64,000 nt of DNA from Pseudomonas mucoides (GCF_015461845.1 NZ_JACOPW010000007.1:62001-126000), one strand, 5' to 3'. Positions 37,087 to 45,048 are shown, counted from the first letter of the stretch. Program-made: numbers and translations. Notes: generated by a model not told the origin, from the letters alone.

Positions 37087-37278
37087 ATGACGATCAAAGT
37101 GAAACTGGAACTGGCTTCGGGCCAATCTATGAACGGGGCGCCGTTGGAGTTGTTGTCCAAGGGCGTGGTGATTGCGCGGGCGGTGGTGAATGAACGGGGG
37201 GATGTGGTGTTTGATGCCAAGCCTGGGGTGGCTGGATTGGCGGTGAGGGTGGATCGTTCGATCCTGCGTATCAGCTAA
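37087..37278 (+). CDS. Small uncharacterised protein downstream of the phospholipase-like gene
   Basis: It has 63 residues (MTIKVKLEL..), rich in Val/Leu and predicted to be mainly beta strand, with no signal peptide. The start follows AAGGAG by 7 nt; an ATG one codon earlier (37084) is equally possible. It is almost certainly co-transcribed with the phospholipase-like gene, so a role as chaperone, immunity or accessory protein is possible but unproven. I do not recognise the family. Confidence 0.7.
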   Translation: MTIKVKLELASGQSMNGAPLELLSKGVVIARAVVNERGDVVFDAKPGVAGLAVRVDRSILRIS

Positions 37279-37301
37279 CTTTTTCATCAGGGCTGAAGGC
37301 C

Positions 37302-37371
37302 CTATCGCGAGCAAGCTCGGCTCCCACAGGTTTTCACAAGACACTGTGGGAGCCGGGCTTGCTCGCGATGG
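37302..37371. repeat. REP pair (BIME) between convergent genes
   Basis: Inverted copies CTATCGCGAGCAAGCTCGG and CCGGGCTTGCTCGCGATGG are separated by about 20 nt, between the small 63-residue gene and the regulator gene. It may also act as a transcription stop for both. Confidence 0.8.
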
Positions 37372-37407
37372 CATTCCAGCAGACAGCAGAAAATTGCGAC
37401 CGGAAAA

Positions 37408-38157
37408 TTAACCCCGCTGCGCCTCAGCCTCTTCATGCGCATGACGCAACCGCTCGCGGCTATTCGTCAGGTGCAAACGCATTGCGGCCCGCGCCGCATC
37501 GGAATCCTGACGGGCGATGGCGTCGTAAATCTCTTCGTGTTCACGGCTCAGGCGATTCATGTAGTGCTGCTGGTCGTCATGGGCCAGGCGCGCGGAGTTC
37601 AGGCGGGTGCGCGGAATGATGCTGGTGCCGAGGTGGGTCATGATGTCGGTGAAGTAGCGGTTACCGGTCGCCAGCGCGATTTGCAGGTGGAACTGGAAGT
37701 CCGAGGCGACCGCATCGCTGGCATGCGAAGCGCTTTCGTTGAGGGCGTCCAGCGCAGCTCTCATCAAACCTAGTTGCTCGTCGCTGCGGCGTTGCGCGGC
37801 GAGGCCGGCGGACTCCACTTCGAGGCTGATGCGCAACTCCAGAATCGCCAACACGTCACGCAGAGTGACCACCGTTGCCGGATCGATGCGAAAGCCGCTC
37901 GGGCTCGGGGTATCGAGCACGAAGGTGCCGATGCCATGGCGGGTTTCAACCTGCCCGGCCGCCTGCAAACGGGAAATCGCCTCGCGCACCACCGTGCGGC
38001 TGACGCCATGAGCATCCATGATCGCCGACTCGGTGGGCAATTTGTCGCCGCGCTTGAGGTGACCGTCGCGGATCTGCTCGGACAGCACCGTCACCAATTC
38101 CTGTGCGAGGCTGCGGCGCTTGCGAGGGAGGCGTGGTGCGTCGATCGGGTTTTCCAT
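37408..38157 (-). CDS. FadR-subfamily GntR transcriptional regulator
   Basis: It has 249 residues. An N-terminal winged helix-turn-helix (about 15-85, with GDKLPTESAIMDAHGVSRTVVREAISRL) precedes an all-helical FCD domain (about 100-240). It probably senses a hexarate or its breakdown product and controls the galactarate operon, inferred from proximity and the shared DNA motif. The start is uncertain: an ATG at 38166 is three codons earlier, and neither has a strong Shine-Dalgarno. Confidence 0.88.
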   Translation of the reverse strand: MENPIDAPRLPRKRRSLAQELVTVLSEQIRDGHLKRGDKLPTESAIMDAHGVSRTVVREAISRLQAAGQVETRHGIGTFVLDTPSPSGFRIDPATVVTLRDVLAILELRISLEVESAGLAAQRRSDEQLGLMRAALDALNESASHASDAVASDFQFHLQIALATGNRYFTDIMTHLGTSIIPRTRLNSARLAHDDQQHYMNRLSREHEEIYDAIARQDSDAARAAMRLHLTNSRERLRHAHEEAEAQRG

Positions 38158-38209
38158 GGTGAACATCTGTCTCGAAAATTCGGCTGAAACCGCATCATAG
38201 CTCAACGCG

Positions 38210-38223
38210 GTTGTACGATCACC
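38210..38223. promoter_or_regulatory. Predicted operator half-site before the FadR-like regulator
   Basis: GTTGTACGATCACC lies about 55 nt upstream of the regulator start and matches the site at 35597-35610 in 13 of 14 bases. This suggests autoregulation. Confidence 0.5.
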
Positions 38224-38231
38224 GTCAGCAT

Positions 38232-38279
38232 CCACTATCCCTGTGGGAGCGAGCAAGCTCGCTCCCACAGGGATAGTGG
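38232..38279. repeat. 48-nt perfect REP palindrome
   Basis: Two 23-nt arms (CCACTATCCCTGTGGGAGCGAGC and its complement) are separated by only AA. It starts 4 nt beyond the stop of the ABC transporter gene and could terminate or protect its transcript. Confidence 0.85.
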
Positions 38280-38282
38280 TGT

Positions 38283-40010
38283 TTATGCGGTCACGGTCTG
38301 GTCCACCAAATGGCCGTTCTCGATTCGAACATGCCGTGGGTGGAAACGCTTCAGGCTGCTGCGGTGCCCGACGCTGATGATGCTCAACCCCGGCAACTCG
38401 TCGATCAACGCTTGATACAGCGACCCTTCATCCTCTTCATCCATCGCCGAAGTGGCTTCGTCCATGTACAGCCATTGCGGTGCATACAGCAGCGCTCGGG
38501 CAAACGCCAAACGTTGCTGTTCACCCGGCGAGAGCATGCGCTGCCAGTGGTTCGCCTCATCCAGACGTGCAACAAGATGCGGCAAACGGCAGGTTTCCAG
38601 CACATGGACGTAGCGTTCCTGCGGATAGATATCACCCGCCTGTGGATAACTCAGCGCCTCACGCAAGGTGCCAATCGGCAAGTACGGCTTTTGCGGCAGG
38701 AACAGGTAGCGCGCCGACGGCAGACGGATACTGCCGTGGCCGGCTGGCCACAGATGCCCCATCGCGCGCAACAAGGTCGACTTGCCGCTGCCGGAACGGC
38801 CGCTGAGCATCACGCGATCGCCCTCTTCCACCGTCAGGTCGGCGTTGGTCAGCAGGTGACGACCGTCCGCCAGATCGAGGCCGAGGTTGTGGATCTTCAG
38901 TTCATCGCCCTGATTCTGTACGTCGATGGCCGGTTGGCGCTCTTCGTTGTCGGTCATGGCCTGACGGAAACTCAGCAGACGATCACAGGTGGCACGCCAT
39001 GAGGCGAGGTCCTGATACGCGCTGATAAACCAGCTGAAACTCTCTTGCACGTTGCCGAACGCCGAGCTGATTTGCATCAGTTCACCGAGTTCGATCTTGC
39101 CGGCGAAGTAACGCGGCGCAGCGACCATGAACGGGAAAATGATCGCGGCCTGACTGTAACCGGCGGTGAAGAATGTCAGGCGCTTGGACACTTTCATGAT
39201 GTCCCAGAAGTTGTGCCAGACCATTCCGAAACGGCTGCTCAAGCGACGATTTTCATTCGGCTCGCCGTTGTACAACGCGATACTTTCGGCATTCTCACGA
39301 ACCCGGACCATGGAGAAACGCAGGTCGGCTTCGAAGCGTTGTTGTTGGTTGTTCAGGCCGATCAAGCGACGACCGATCAAATGCGTCAGCCAGCTACCGA
39401 CCACGGCGTAGACCAGCACACACCAGAACATGTAGCCGGGAATGGTAAAACCGAACACTTCAATGCTGCCCGAAACGCCCCACAAAATGATCGAGAACGA
39501 CACCAGGCTGACGACGTTGCGGATCAGCCCGATGCCCAGGCTCAGGGTGTTGGCCGTAAAGTTGTTGAGGTCTTCGGAAATCCGCTGGTCCGGGTTATCG
39601 GTGTAACCGCCCTGCTCCAGCTGGTAGTAGTTTTTGTTGCCGAGCCAGCGGGCAAAGTGTTTCTCCGTCAGCCAGGCTCGCCACCGGATCGTCAGCATCT
39701 GCGTCAGGTAGAGCCGGTACACCGCCCCGACAATCGCCACGGCGGCAATCGCGCAGAAATACAGAATCAGCTGCCAGAACGCCGCTTCATCCTTCTTCTG
39801 CAAGGCGTTGTAAAAATCCTTGTACCAGGTGTTGAACCACACCGAGATCCCCACGCTGATCAACGACAGGGCAATCACCGCGATCAGCAGCGTCCAGGCC
39901 TTGCCCTTCTCTTCACTTTGCCAATAGGGCGTGATGATCGCCCAGACCTTGCGGAAAAACTGCCCGCGCACGGCATCGTTGACCGCGGAATATTCAGCGT
40001 TCTGATTCAT
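38283..40010 (-). CDS. ABC transporter, fused permease-ATPase (SbmA/YddA-like)
   Basis: Inner-membrane exporter or importer with an N-terminal SbmA/BacA-like membrane domain (about 1-330, six hydrophobic segments) fused to an ATPase domain. Walker A is GRSGSGKST, the signature is LSPGEQQR and Walker B is WLYMDEATSAMD. It has 575 residues from MNQNAEYS; an earlier in-frame ATG at 40040 seems too far upstream. The LSPGE signature is the variant found in the ABCD/YddA group. The substrate is unknown. Confidence 0.88.
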   Translation of the reverse strand: MNQNAEYSAVNDAVRGQFFRKVWAIITPYWQSEEKGKAWTLLIAVIALSLISVGISVWFNTWYKDFYNALQKKDEAAFWQLILYFCAIAAVAIVGAVYRLYLTQMLTIRWRAWLTEKHFARWLGNKNYYQLEQGGYTDNPDQRISEDLNNFTANTLSLGIGLIRNVVSLVSFSIILWGVSGSIEVFGFTIPGYMFWCVLVYAVVGSWLTHLIGRRLIGLNNQQQRFEADLRFSMVRVRENAESIALYNGEPNENRRLSSRFGMVWHNFWDIMKVSKRLTFFTAGYSQAAIIFPFMVAAPRYFAGKIELGELMQISSAFGNVQESFSWFISAYQDLASWRATCDRLLSFRQAMTDNEERQPAIDVQNQGDELKIHNLGLDLADGRHLLTNADLTVEEGDRVMLSGRSGSGKSTLLRAMGHLWPAGHGSIRLPSARYLFLPQKPYLPIGTLREALSYPQAGDIYPQERYVHVLETCRLPHLVARLDEANHWQRMLSPGEQQRLAFARALLYAPQWLYMDEATSAMDEEDEGSLYQALIDELPGLSIISVGHRSSLKRFHPRHVRIENGHLVDQTVTA

Positions 40011-40106
40011 GGATAAGGCTCGATAAAGAAAAGTACACACACGAACCGATCATAGTTGATCGGCTCGAGTTATCGCGAGGGGTGGCGATGATCGTTCAGC
40101 GCCCGT

Positions 40107-40667
40107 TCAGCGGCGCACCGGACGTTTCTGCAGTTTGCGCTGCAGGGTACGGCGGTGCATGCCCAGGGCGCGGGCCGTGGCCGAGATGTTGCCTTCGTGC
40201 TCGGTCAGCACGCGCTGGATGTGCTCCCACTGCAAACGGTCCACCGACATCGGGTTTTCCGGCACCAGGGTGTCGAGGTCGGCGTGCTCGGACAGCAAGG
40301 CTGCCAGCACGTCGTCGGCGTCGGCCGGTTTGCACAGGTAATTGCAGGCACCGCGCTTGATCGCCTCGACGGCGGTGGCGATGCTCGAATAACCGGTGAG
40401 GATCACCACGCGCATTTCCGGGTCCAGTTCCAGCAGCTTGGGCAGCAAGACCAGGCCCGAGTCGCCGTCCATTTTCAGGTCCAGCGCGGCGTAATCCGGC
40501 AGGTCGGCCTGGGCGATGGTCAGGCCTTCTTCGGCAGAGCCGGCGGTGCTCACGCGAAAACCACGGCGGGCCATGGCGCGGGCCATCACGCGGGTAAAGG
40601 TTGCATCGTCGTCGACCAACAGCAAATGCGGCAGTTCTTCGCCTTCAACCTGGATATCGTCACTCAT
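40107..40667 (-). CDS. roxR: Response regulator RoxR (RegA/PrrA/ActR family)
   Basis: Redox-responsive regulator controlling terminal oxidases and related genes. It has 186 residues: a receiver domain with the phospho-acceptor Asp in ALDLKMDG, a short linker, and a Fis-type HTH with GNISATARALGMHRRTLQRKL. The ATG follows GAGGAG. The 5' end overlaps the roxS stop by 8 nt, so the kinase gene is first and the two are coupled. Confidence 0.94.
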   Translation of the reverse strand: MSDDIQVEGEELPHLLLVDDDATFTRVMARAMARRGFRVSTAGSAEEGLTIAQADLPDYAALDLKMDGDSGLVLLPKLLELDPEMRVVILTGYSSIATAVEAIKRGACNYLCKPADADDVLAALLSEHADLDTLVPENPMSVDRLQWEHIQRVLTEHEGNISATARALGMHRRTLQRKLQKRPVRR

Positions 40668-41922
40668 GTTCGTCTCCTCGGGCGACACGGGGCAGGCGCA
40701 GCTCGGTGAGCGTGCCGCCTTCCTCATGACTGTAGAGTTTCACTGAGCCGCCGGCGCGTGTCACGCTGGCCTTGCTCAAAAACAGGCCCAGGCCGAAACC
40801 TTTGCCCTTGGTGGTAAAAAACGGTTTGCCGATCTGTTCGGCGATGGCCAGCGGCACACCGGCACCGTGATCGCGGATGCTGATGGTCAGGTCTTCGGCG
40901 TTCCAGTCCAGCGTCACCTGCAGCCCTTCAGGGCACGCATCAGCAGCGTTGTTCAGCAAATTCAGCAGCGCCTGGGTCAGGTCCGGTGGCGGTGCCATGC
41001 GCGGCACAGTGCCTTGGCCCAGGCGCTGGAAGCGGTAACTGGCTTCCGGGCGCATCAGGTGCCAGCGGTTCAGCGCTTCGTCGAGCCAGTCGGTGACGTC
41101 CTGCATTTCCACCGCCAAACGGCGATTGGCCTCGGCGGCGCGCACCAGTTGCTGCAAGGTCTCTTTGCACAGCTTGACCTGATCCTGCAGCACACTCAAA
41201 TCGTCCTGCAACAACGGGTCGTGGTGGTCCTGGCGCATTTCCTTGAGCAACACGCTCATGGTCGCCAGCGGCGTGCCCAATTCATGCGCCGCGCCGGCGG
41301 CTTGCGTCGCTACCGCCAGCAATTGCTGGTCACGCAGACCTTCTTCACGCCGAATCGCCCGCAGCTCTTCCTGACGGCGCAGCTCTTCGGCCATGCGCGC
41401 GGCGAAAAACGTAATGACCGCCGCCGCCAGTGCGAAACTCAGCCACATCCCATAGACCTGCAGGTTCTCCCGGGCAATCGGGAAGGTTTGCAGCGGATAG
41501 AACCGCGCGAGCAGCAAGGTGTACATCGTCAACGCGATACCCGACAGAATCACCGAATAGCGCCATGGCAACGTCACCGCGGCGATGGTCAGCGGCACCA
41601 GGTAATACGAGACGAACGGGTTGGTCGAGCCACCGGAGAAATACAGCAGGGCACTGTGGATAAACAGGTCGCAGGCCAGTTGCAGCGCATATTCCAGCTC
41701 GGTGACCGGCCACGTCGTGCGCAGCCGAACCGCGGTAAATGCGCACAACAGCGTCGAGCAACCGAGGGTCATGGCCAGTTGCACCCACGGCAGCGGCAGC
41801 AGGTCGAGCCAATAGGCCAACCCGACGGAACCGGCCTGAGCGGCGAGCACTAACGTGCGGATGAACGTCAACCGCCAGAGGTTCTGGCGAGTGGCAGAAG
41901 TGATTTGAACGGGGGCGAGCAT
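40660..41922 (-). CDS. roxS: Sensor histidine kinase RoxS (RegB/PrrB family)
   Basis: Membrane redox sensor. It has 420 residues, six hydrophobic segments in the first about 180, and the ubiquinone-site motif GGSTNPF (97-103) diagnostic of RegB-type kinases. The H-box AAHELGTPLATM is followed by VKLCKETL, whose Cys may match the redox-active Cys of RegB. A HATPase domain with N and G boxes ends the protein. The ATG follows CAGGAGAG. Confidence 0.93.
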   Translation of the reverse strand: MLAPVQITSATRQNLWRLTFIRTLVLAAQAGSVGLAYWLDLLPLPWVQLAMTLGCSTLLCAFTAVRLRTTWPVTELEYALQLACDLFIHSALLYFSGGSTNPFVSYYLVPLTIAAVTLPWRYSVILSGIALTMYTLLLARFYPLQTFPIARENLQVYGMWLSFALAAAVITFFAARMAEELRRQEELRAIRREEGLRDQQLLAVATQAAGAAHELGTPLATMSVLLKEMRQDHHDPLLQDDLSVLQDQVKLCKETLQQLVRAAEANRRLAVEMQDVTDWLDEALNRWHLMRPEASYRFQRLGQGTVPRMAPPPDLTQALLNLLNNAADACPEGLQVTLDWNAEDLTISIRDHGAGVPLAIAEQIGKPFFTTKGKGFGLGLFLSKASVTRAGGSVKLYSHEEGGTLTELRLPRVARGDEHE

Positions 41923-42037
41923 GAGCTCTCCTGATGAGCGCTCCAGGCGGATCGCACGGAGTATAACCAAGCACGGGGGCTGACAGGCAAAAGTGCGGCA
42001 AACGGCCACATGGCAGAAAGATCTGCGGCGGCTATAA

Positions 42038-42114
42038 GGCCGCTATCGCGAGCAAGCTCGCTCCCACCTTGAAATGCATTCCCCTGTGGGAGCGTGGCTT
42101 GCCCGCGATTGACC
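42038..42114. repeat. REP pair (BIME) upstream of roxS
   Basis: Inverted copies of the GCGAGCAAGCTCGCTCCCAC unit are separated by about 16 nt, in the divergent interval between roxS and the SIMPL gene. Confidence 0.85.
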
Positions 42115-42240
42115 GCGAAGCGGTCACCTGTCGCTATCTGTATAGAAGTTGTAACTGTGCGAACCGGATCAATAAAGCTAGAGTCTGATGGTTTCACGCA
42201 GGCTCGGACCTGACACCTGCGCATCGCCCAAGGAGCTTTC

Positions 42241-42957
42241 ATGCACACATTGCGCCGCTGCACCGCCCTCCTCGCCCTGAGTGCCGGCACCCTCGCCAGC
42301 CTCCCGGCCCTCGCCGCCGACGAGCTGCATTACAACCAGATTTCCCTGCGCGCCGAAGTCAGCCAGGAAGTGGCCCGCGACCTGATGATCGTGACCCTTT
42401 ACACCGAAGACCAAAACACCGACCCGGCCAAACTCGCCGCCGACGTCAGCACCACCATGAACAAAGCACTGGCCCAGGCCAAACAGGTCAAAGACATCAC
42501 CCTGCGCCAGGGCAGCCGCAACAGCTACCCGATCTACGACACCAAGGGCCAGAAAATCACCGGCTGGCGTGAACGCGCCGAACTGCGCCTGGAAAGCTCG
42601 GACTTCGCCGCCCTGTCGAAACTGACCGGCGAACTGCTCACCGACCTGAAAATGGGCGGCATGGACTTCGCCATCGCCACACCAACACGCAAGGCCAGCG
42701 AAGACGCACTGCTTAAAGAAGCCGTGACCGCCTTCAAGGCTCGCGCACAACTGGCGACCGATGCACTGGGTGGCAAGAGCTACAAGATCGTTAACCTGAA
42801 CCTGAACAGCAACGGTTATCCACAACCGTACATGCGCGCCCCAATGATGATGAAAGCCGCCTCGATGGATGCCGCACCGGTGACACCGGATGTTGAGGCG
42901 GGCACCAGTCAGGTCAGCATGACGGCGGATGGCGCGATTGAAGTGTTGATGCCTTGA
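42241..42957 (+). CDS. SIMPL (DUF541) domain periplasmic protein
   Basis: It has 238 residues with a signal peptide (about 1-25, ALAA before DELHYNQ) and one SIMPL/DUF541 domain, seen in FKARAQLATDALGGKSYKIVNLN. Family members are linked to stress tolerance and oral pathogen signalling, but the molecular role is unclear. The leader contains AAGGAG. A clear terminator follows. Confidence 0.88.
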   Translation: MHTLRRCTALLALSAGTLASLPALAADELHYNQISLRAEVSQEVARDLMIVTLYTEDQNTDPAKLAADVSTTMNKALAQAKQVKDITLRQGSRNSYPIYDTKGQKITGWRERAELRLESSDFAALSKLTGELLTDLKMGGMDFAIATPTRKASEDALLKEAVTAFKARAQLATDALGGKSYKIVNLNLNSNGYPQPYMRAPMMMKAASMDAAPVTPDVEAGTSQVSMTADGAIEVLMP

Positions 42958-42975
42958 TTTGATAAGACGTACATA

Positions 42976-43011
42976 AAAACGGCGATCACTGGAGTGAACG
43001 CCGTTTTTTTT
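42976..43011 (+). terminator. Terminator after the SIMPL gene
   Basis: The stem ACGGCG-A-TCACT pairs with AGTGA-A-CGCCGT and is followed by eight T residues, 19 nt after the stop codon. Confidence 0.9.
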
Positions 43012-43058
43012 GCCTGCCAGAAGTCGGGGTGAACCCTTCAATTCTTTGGCGAATGATA

Positions 43059-43157
43059 GGCCGCCATCGCGAGCAAGCTCGCTCCCACAGTGGATCTACG
43101 GTGAGCACAGTATTTGTGTACGACATAAATCCTGTGGGAGCGAGCTTGCTCGCGATG
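43059..43157. repeat. REP pair (BIME) with long conserved spacer
   Basis: Outer REP arms flank a spacer with TTTGTGTACGACATAAATC. Nearly the same spacer occurs in the BIME at 61946-62041. Confidence 0.85.
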
Positions 43158-43181
43158 AACGATAACGTGGTCTCTGAACTA

Positions 43182-43547
43182 CTATGCTGGATCGACGTTA
43201 TCCAGTGCCCGATTCACCGCCAGCTCTGCCAGCATGATGATCTGCTGAATCGCCAACACCGTATTACGCTGCGGGCCGATCAGGTTCGCGGCGAAATCAC
43301 TGGTCATGACACTGGCGGAGGCCAGTGATTCGCAGGCTTGGGCCAGCAGGCTTTCGGTGTCCATGTTCGGGGCGATCATGTACATCGTGCTGGGACGGCG
43401 GGGTTTTTCGGTGTATTGGGATGGGGAATCGAGGTAGTAGTCGAGGGCGCGTTTTATGGCTTCGTGGTCTTTGAGTAATGTTTCGGCGCGTAAGTCTTCA
43501 GCTTCGGTTTCGGGGGTGGTGGGTGGATCGGGGATTAGCTTGTCCAT
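43182..43547 (-). CDS. DUF6124-type Pseudomonas-specific protein
   Basis: It has 121 residues; family placement is from memory. An acidic, proline-rich N-terminus is followed by a helical region with MDTESLLAQACESLASASVM and a C-terminus with AIQQIIMLAELAVNRALD, the pattern I associate with DUF6124. No signal peptide. The ATG follows TAGGAG. The 250 nt upstream carry several hairpins described separately. Function is unknown. Confidence 0.75.
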   Translation of the reverse strand: MDKLIPDPPTTPETEAEDLRAETLLKDHEAIKRALDYYLDSPSQYTEKPRRPSTMYMIAPNMDTESLLAQACESLASASVMTSDFAANLIGPQRNTVLAIQQIIMLAELAVNRALDNVDPA

Positions 43548-43581
43548 GGAATGCTCCTACTTATAAATGGGAGCCATCCAA

Positions 43582-43791
43582 TGTCGTTTCCACACGACAA
43601 TTAGGTGGCGGCTGCACGCAGGGTGGAAATACCGGTTAGTAGGACCCGGCCAGACCGAAGTCTGCCCACGCACAGCCGCCATGACGCAGTTTGCAGACGA
43701 AAGAAGACGTCGGCAACGATTACGATGGTCCAGCTATGCGGCTACTAAAAGATCCAGGTTTCCACACCCGGTCGCTGAAATCGCAGCGACC
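43582..43791 (-). promoter_or_regulatory. Candidate structured leader of the DUF6124 gene
   Basis: Four nested or adjacent stems lie just upstream of the gene: TGTCGT/ACGACA around TTCCAC (43582-43599), GGCGGCTG with CAGCCGCC (43607-43614 and 43673-43680), CAGAC-CGAA-GTCTG (43651-43664), and GGTCGCTG/CAGCGACC (43770-43791). GTTTCCAC appears twice (43586 and 43758 regions) and its complement GTGGAAA once. This looks like a folded RNA, though a mobile repeat remains possible. Confidence 0.5.
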
Positions 43792-43880
43792 GCCAGAGAT
43801 TAGGGGCACTGCTTCCTACCCGGCAACCTGAAAAATGCGTGGGAAAGCTCTGTGTTTTTTACACATCGTTCAACACAAAA

Positions 43881-43936
43881 ATGGAACGCGGAGCGTCCCT
43901 GGCGGCATTCCCACGCGGGAGCGTGAGAACGATCAG
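43881..43936. repeat. Small palindromic repeat (GGAACGCGGAGCGT type)
   Basis: GGAACGCGGAGCGTCCC..GGGAGCGTGAGAACGATC forms an imperfect inverted structure. It resembles a second short repeat type common in pseudomonads. Confidence 0.5.
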
Positions 43937-43953
43937 TTGGGGGGCAGCAGAAA

Positions 43954-44148
43954 GAGATTGGTCGGCTGTCAGGCCGCCATCGCAGGCAAGCCAGCTCCCA
44001 CAATTGGATTGGGTTTACCTGATGGGGATCGGTTGGCTGTGAGGCCGTATTCGCGAGCAGGCTCGCTCCCACATTTTGAATTGGGTGTATCTGGTAGAGA
44101 TTGGTCGGCTGTCAGGCCGCCTTCGCGAGCAGGCTCACTCCTACACGG
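43954..44148. repeat. Tandem array of three REP units of about 71 bp
   Basis: Three direct copies begin at about 43954, 44024 and 44097. Each contains GATTGGTCGGCTGTCAGGCCG or a close variant followed by a REP core ending GCTCCCAC. The first two also carry an ATTGGGTTTACCTG/ATTGGGTGTATCTG tail. The copies differ at several positions, so the array is not recent. Confidence 0.8.
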
Positions 44149-44189
44149 AGTCCGCGTACCGCCCTTGCTTCTCACCACTCAACGGGCCG

Positions 44190-44500
44190 AGCGTTAGCTC
44201 GCCTACAGCTTTTGATCTTGACGCACCGCCCCCTCGAGAGGCCGAGTGGAGGTTCTGCGCAGTGGGCAACCCGGCATGGATGCCGGGTTAGCCGCCCCCG
44301 GCCATGGATGGCCGATGGCGGCGGGCCCACGGAGCAGGACCGGAGCGAGGGCATGCCGAGCCTGGGCGAGGCACCGAACGAAAGGGGCAAATGCGCTTTG
44401 GTTACTTTGGCGCACTTCCAAAGTGACTCGCTGTAAGAGCGAAACCATTAGCGGCCGTTACCGCAGGAATGGATATGTACCCCGCCATCGAAAAAAGGCG
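44190..44500. repeat. GC-rich interspersed repeat element
   Basis: The stretch contains AACCCGGCATGGATGCCGGGTT-type (44268-44289) and GGCCATGGATGGCC (44300-44313) palindromes, then a run ending near the ATTCCTGCGGTAACGG complement at 44455-44475. I recall near-identical blocks recurring in fluorescent pseudomonad genomes; this is memory, not a search. Open frames inside it on both strands show no protein-like composition. Confidence 0.55.
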
Positions 44501-44880
44501 CCACCAATAAAAAGCCAAGGTTGCACCCAGTACCACCCATAAACGTGCAGCCCACGACCGTGCGCCAACTGTCGCCAATAATGTACTGATTAGACCAACA
44601 ACCAAGATGTCCACTGACAAACACCTGCCAGTCAAACTGCACCCCCCCCCACGACAAACCCGTTAAACAACAAATACCTACCACACGGTCCCAAACTCAA
44701 CAGCCCCCACGCCCGGCGCAAAATATTCTCAATCCCAAAAAGCCACCCACCCAACCCATTCAACCCCCAAAACGTGGGTATAAATAAGTAACACCACGCT
44801 CCAACCGGGTGCGCAAGCCCCGCCAATCGCCCCGCCGCGGTGCGCCGGTTGCACCGAAAAAAACCTGCGCAAACGGTCAA
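44500..44880 (-). pseudogene. Degraded small membrane-protein gene with a G9 tract
   Basis: A frame from 44880 encodes aromatic- and Gly-rich sequence up to a run of nine G (44642-44650, minus strand), then stops. If the run had ten G, the frame would continue into a hydrophobic stretch, SVDILVVGLISTLLATVGAR, and a second, LWVVLGATLAFYWWRLF. The 3' end enters the adjacent repeat. No convincing ATG start. This is probably a remnant, or a slippage-controlled gene. Confidence 0.3.
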
Positions 44881-45048
44881 ATGCGCCTGAATTTATACAA
44901 ATGCGACATTAAGGTACGTACGTGCCACTGTTTAACGCCTGTGGTCGCTCTGGATCTTGCATTGGGTACGGCCCCTGCATAAGTATCCGCAGGTCGACTC
45001 ACGAGGTCGTCCTCTAATTCCAAAAATGACAACAATCATGAGGCCACC

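Noticed and set aside
40096..40341. Frames on both strands overlapping the roxR 3' end
   Set aside because: They lie within the coding region of the Fis-type HTH and have no independent support.
43567..43803. A 78-codon frame reading opposite the DUF6124 leader
   Set aside because: It covers the hairpins exactly and is Arg-rich with no family resemblance; structure explains the region better.
43954..44148. Possible CRISPR array
   Set aside because: The three units are diverged direct copies of a REP-containing sequence with no unique spacers of constant length, and no cas genes are nearby.
44172..44542. Four overlapping small frames in the GC-rich repeat
   Set aside because: They run on both strands through palindromes, lack ribosome-binding sites and have low-complexity Arg/Pro/Ala content.
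44895..45048. Sigma-54 promoter for the dpp locus
   Set aside because: A GTGCCA (TGGCAC on the minus strand) is present, but no correctly spaced TTGC follows in the right direction.
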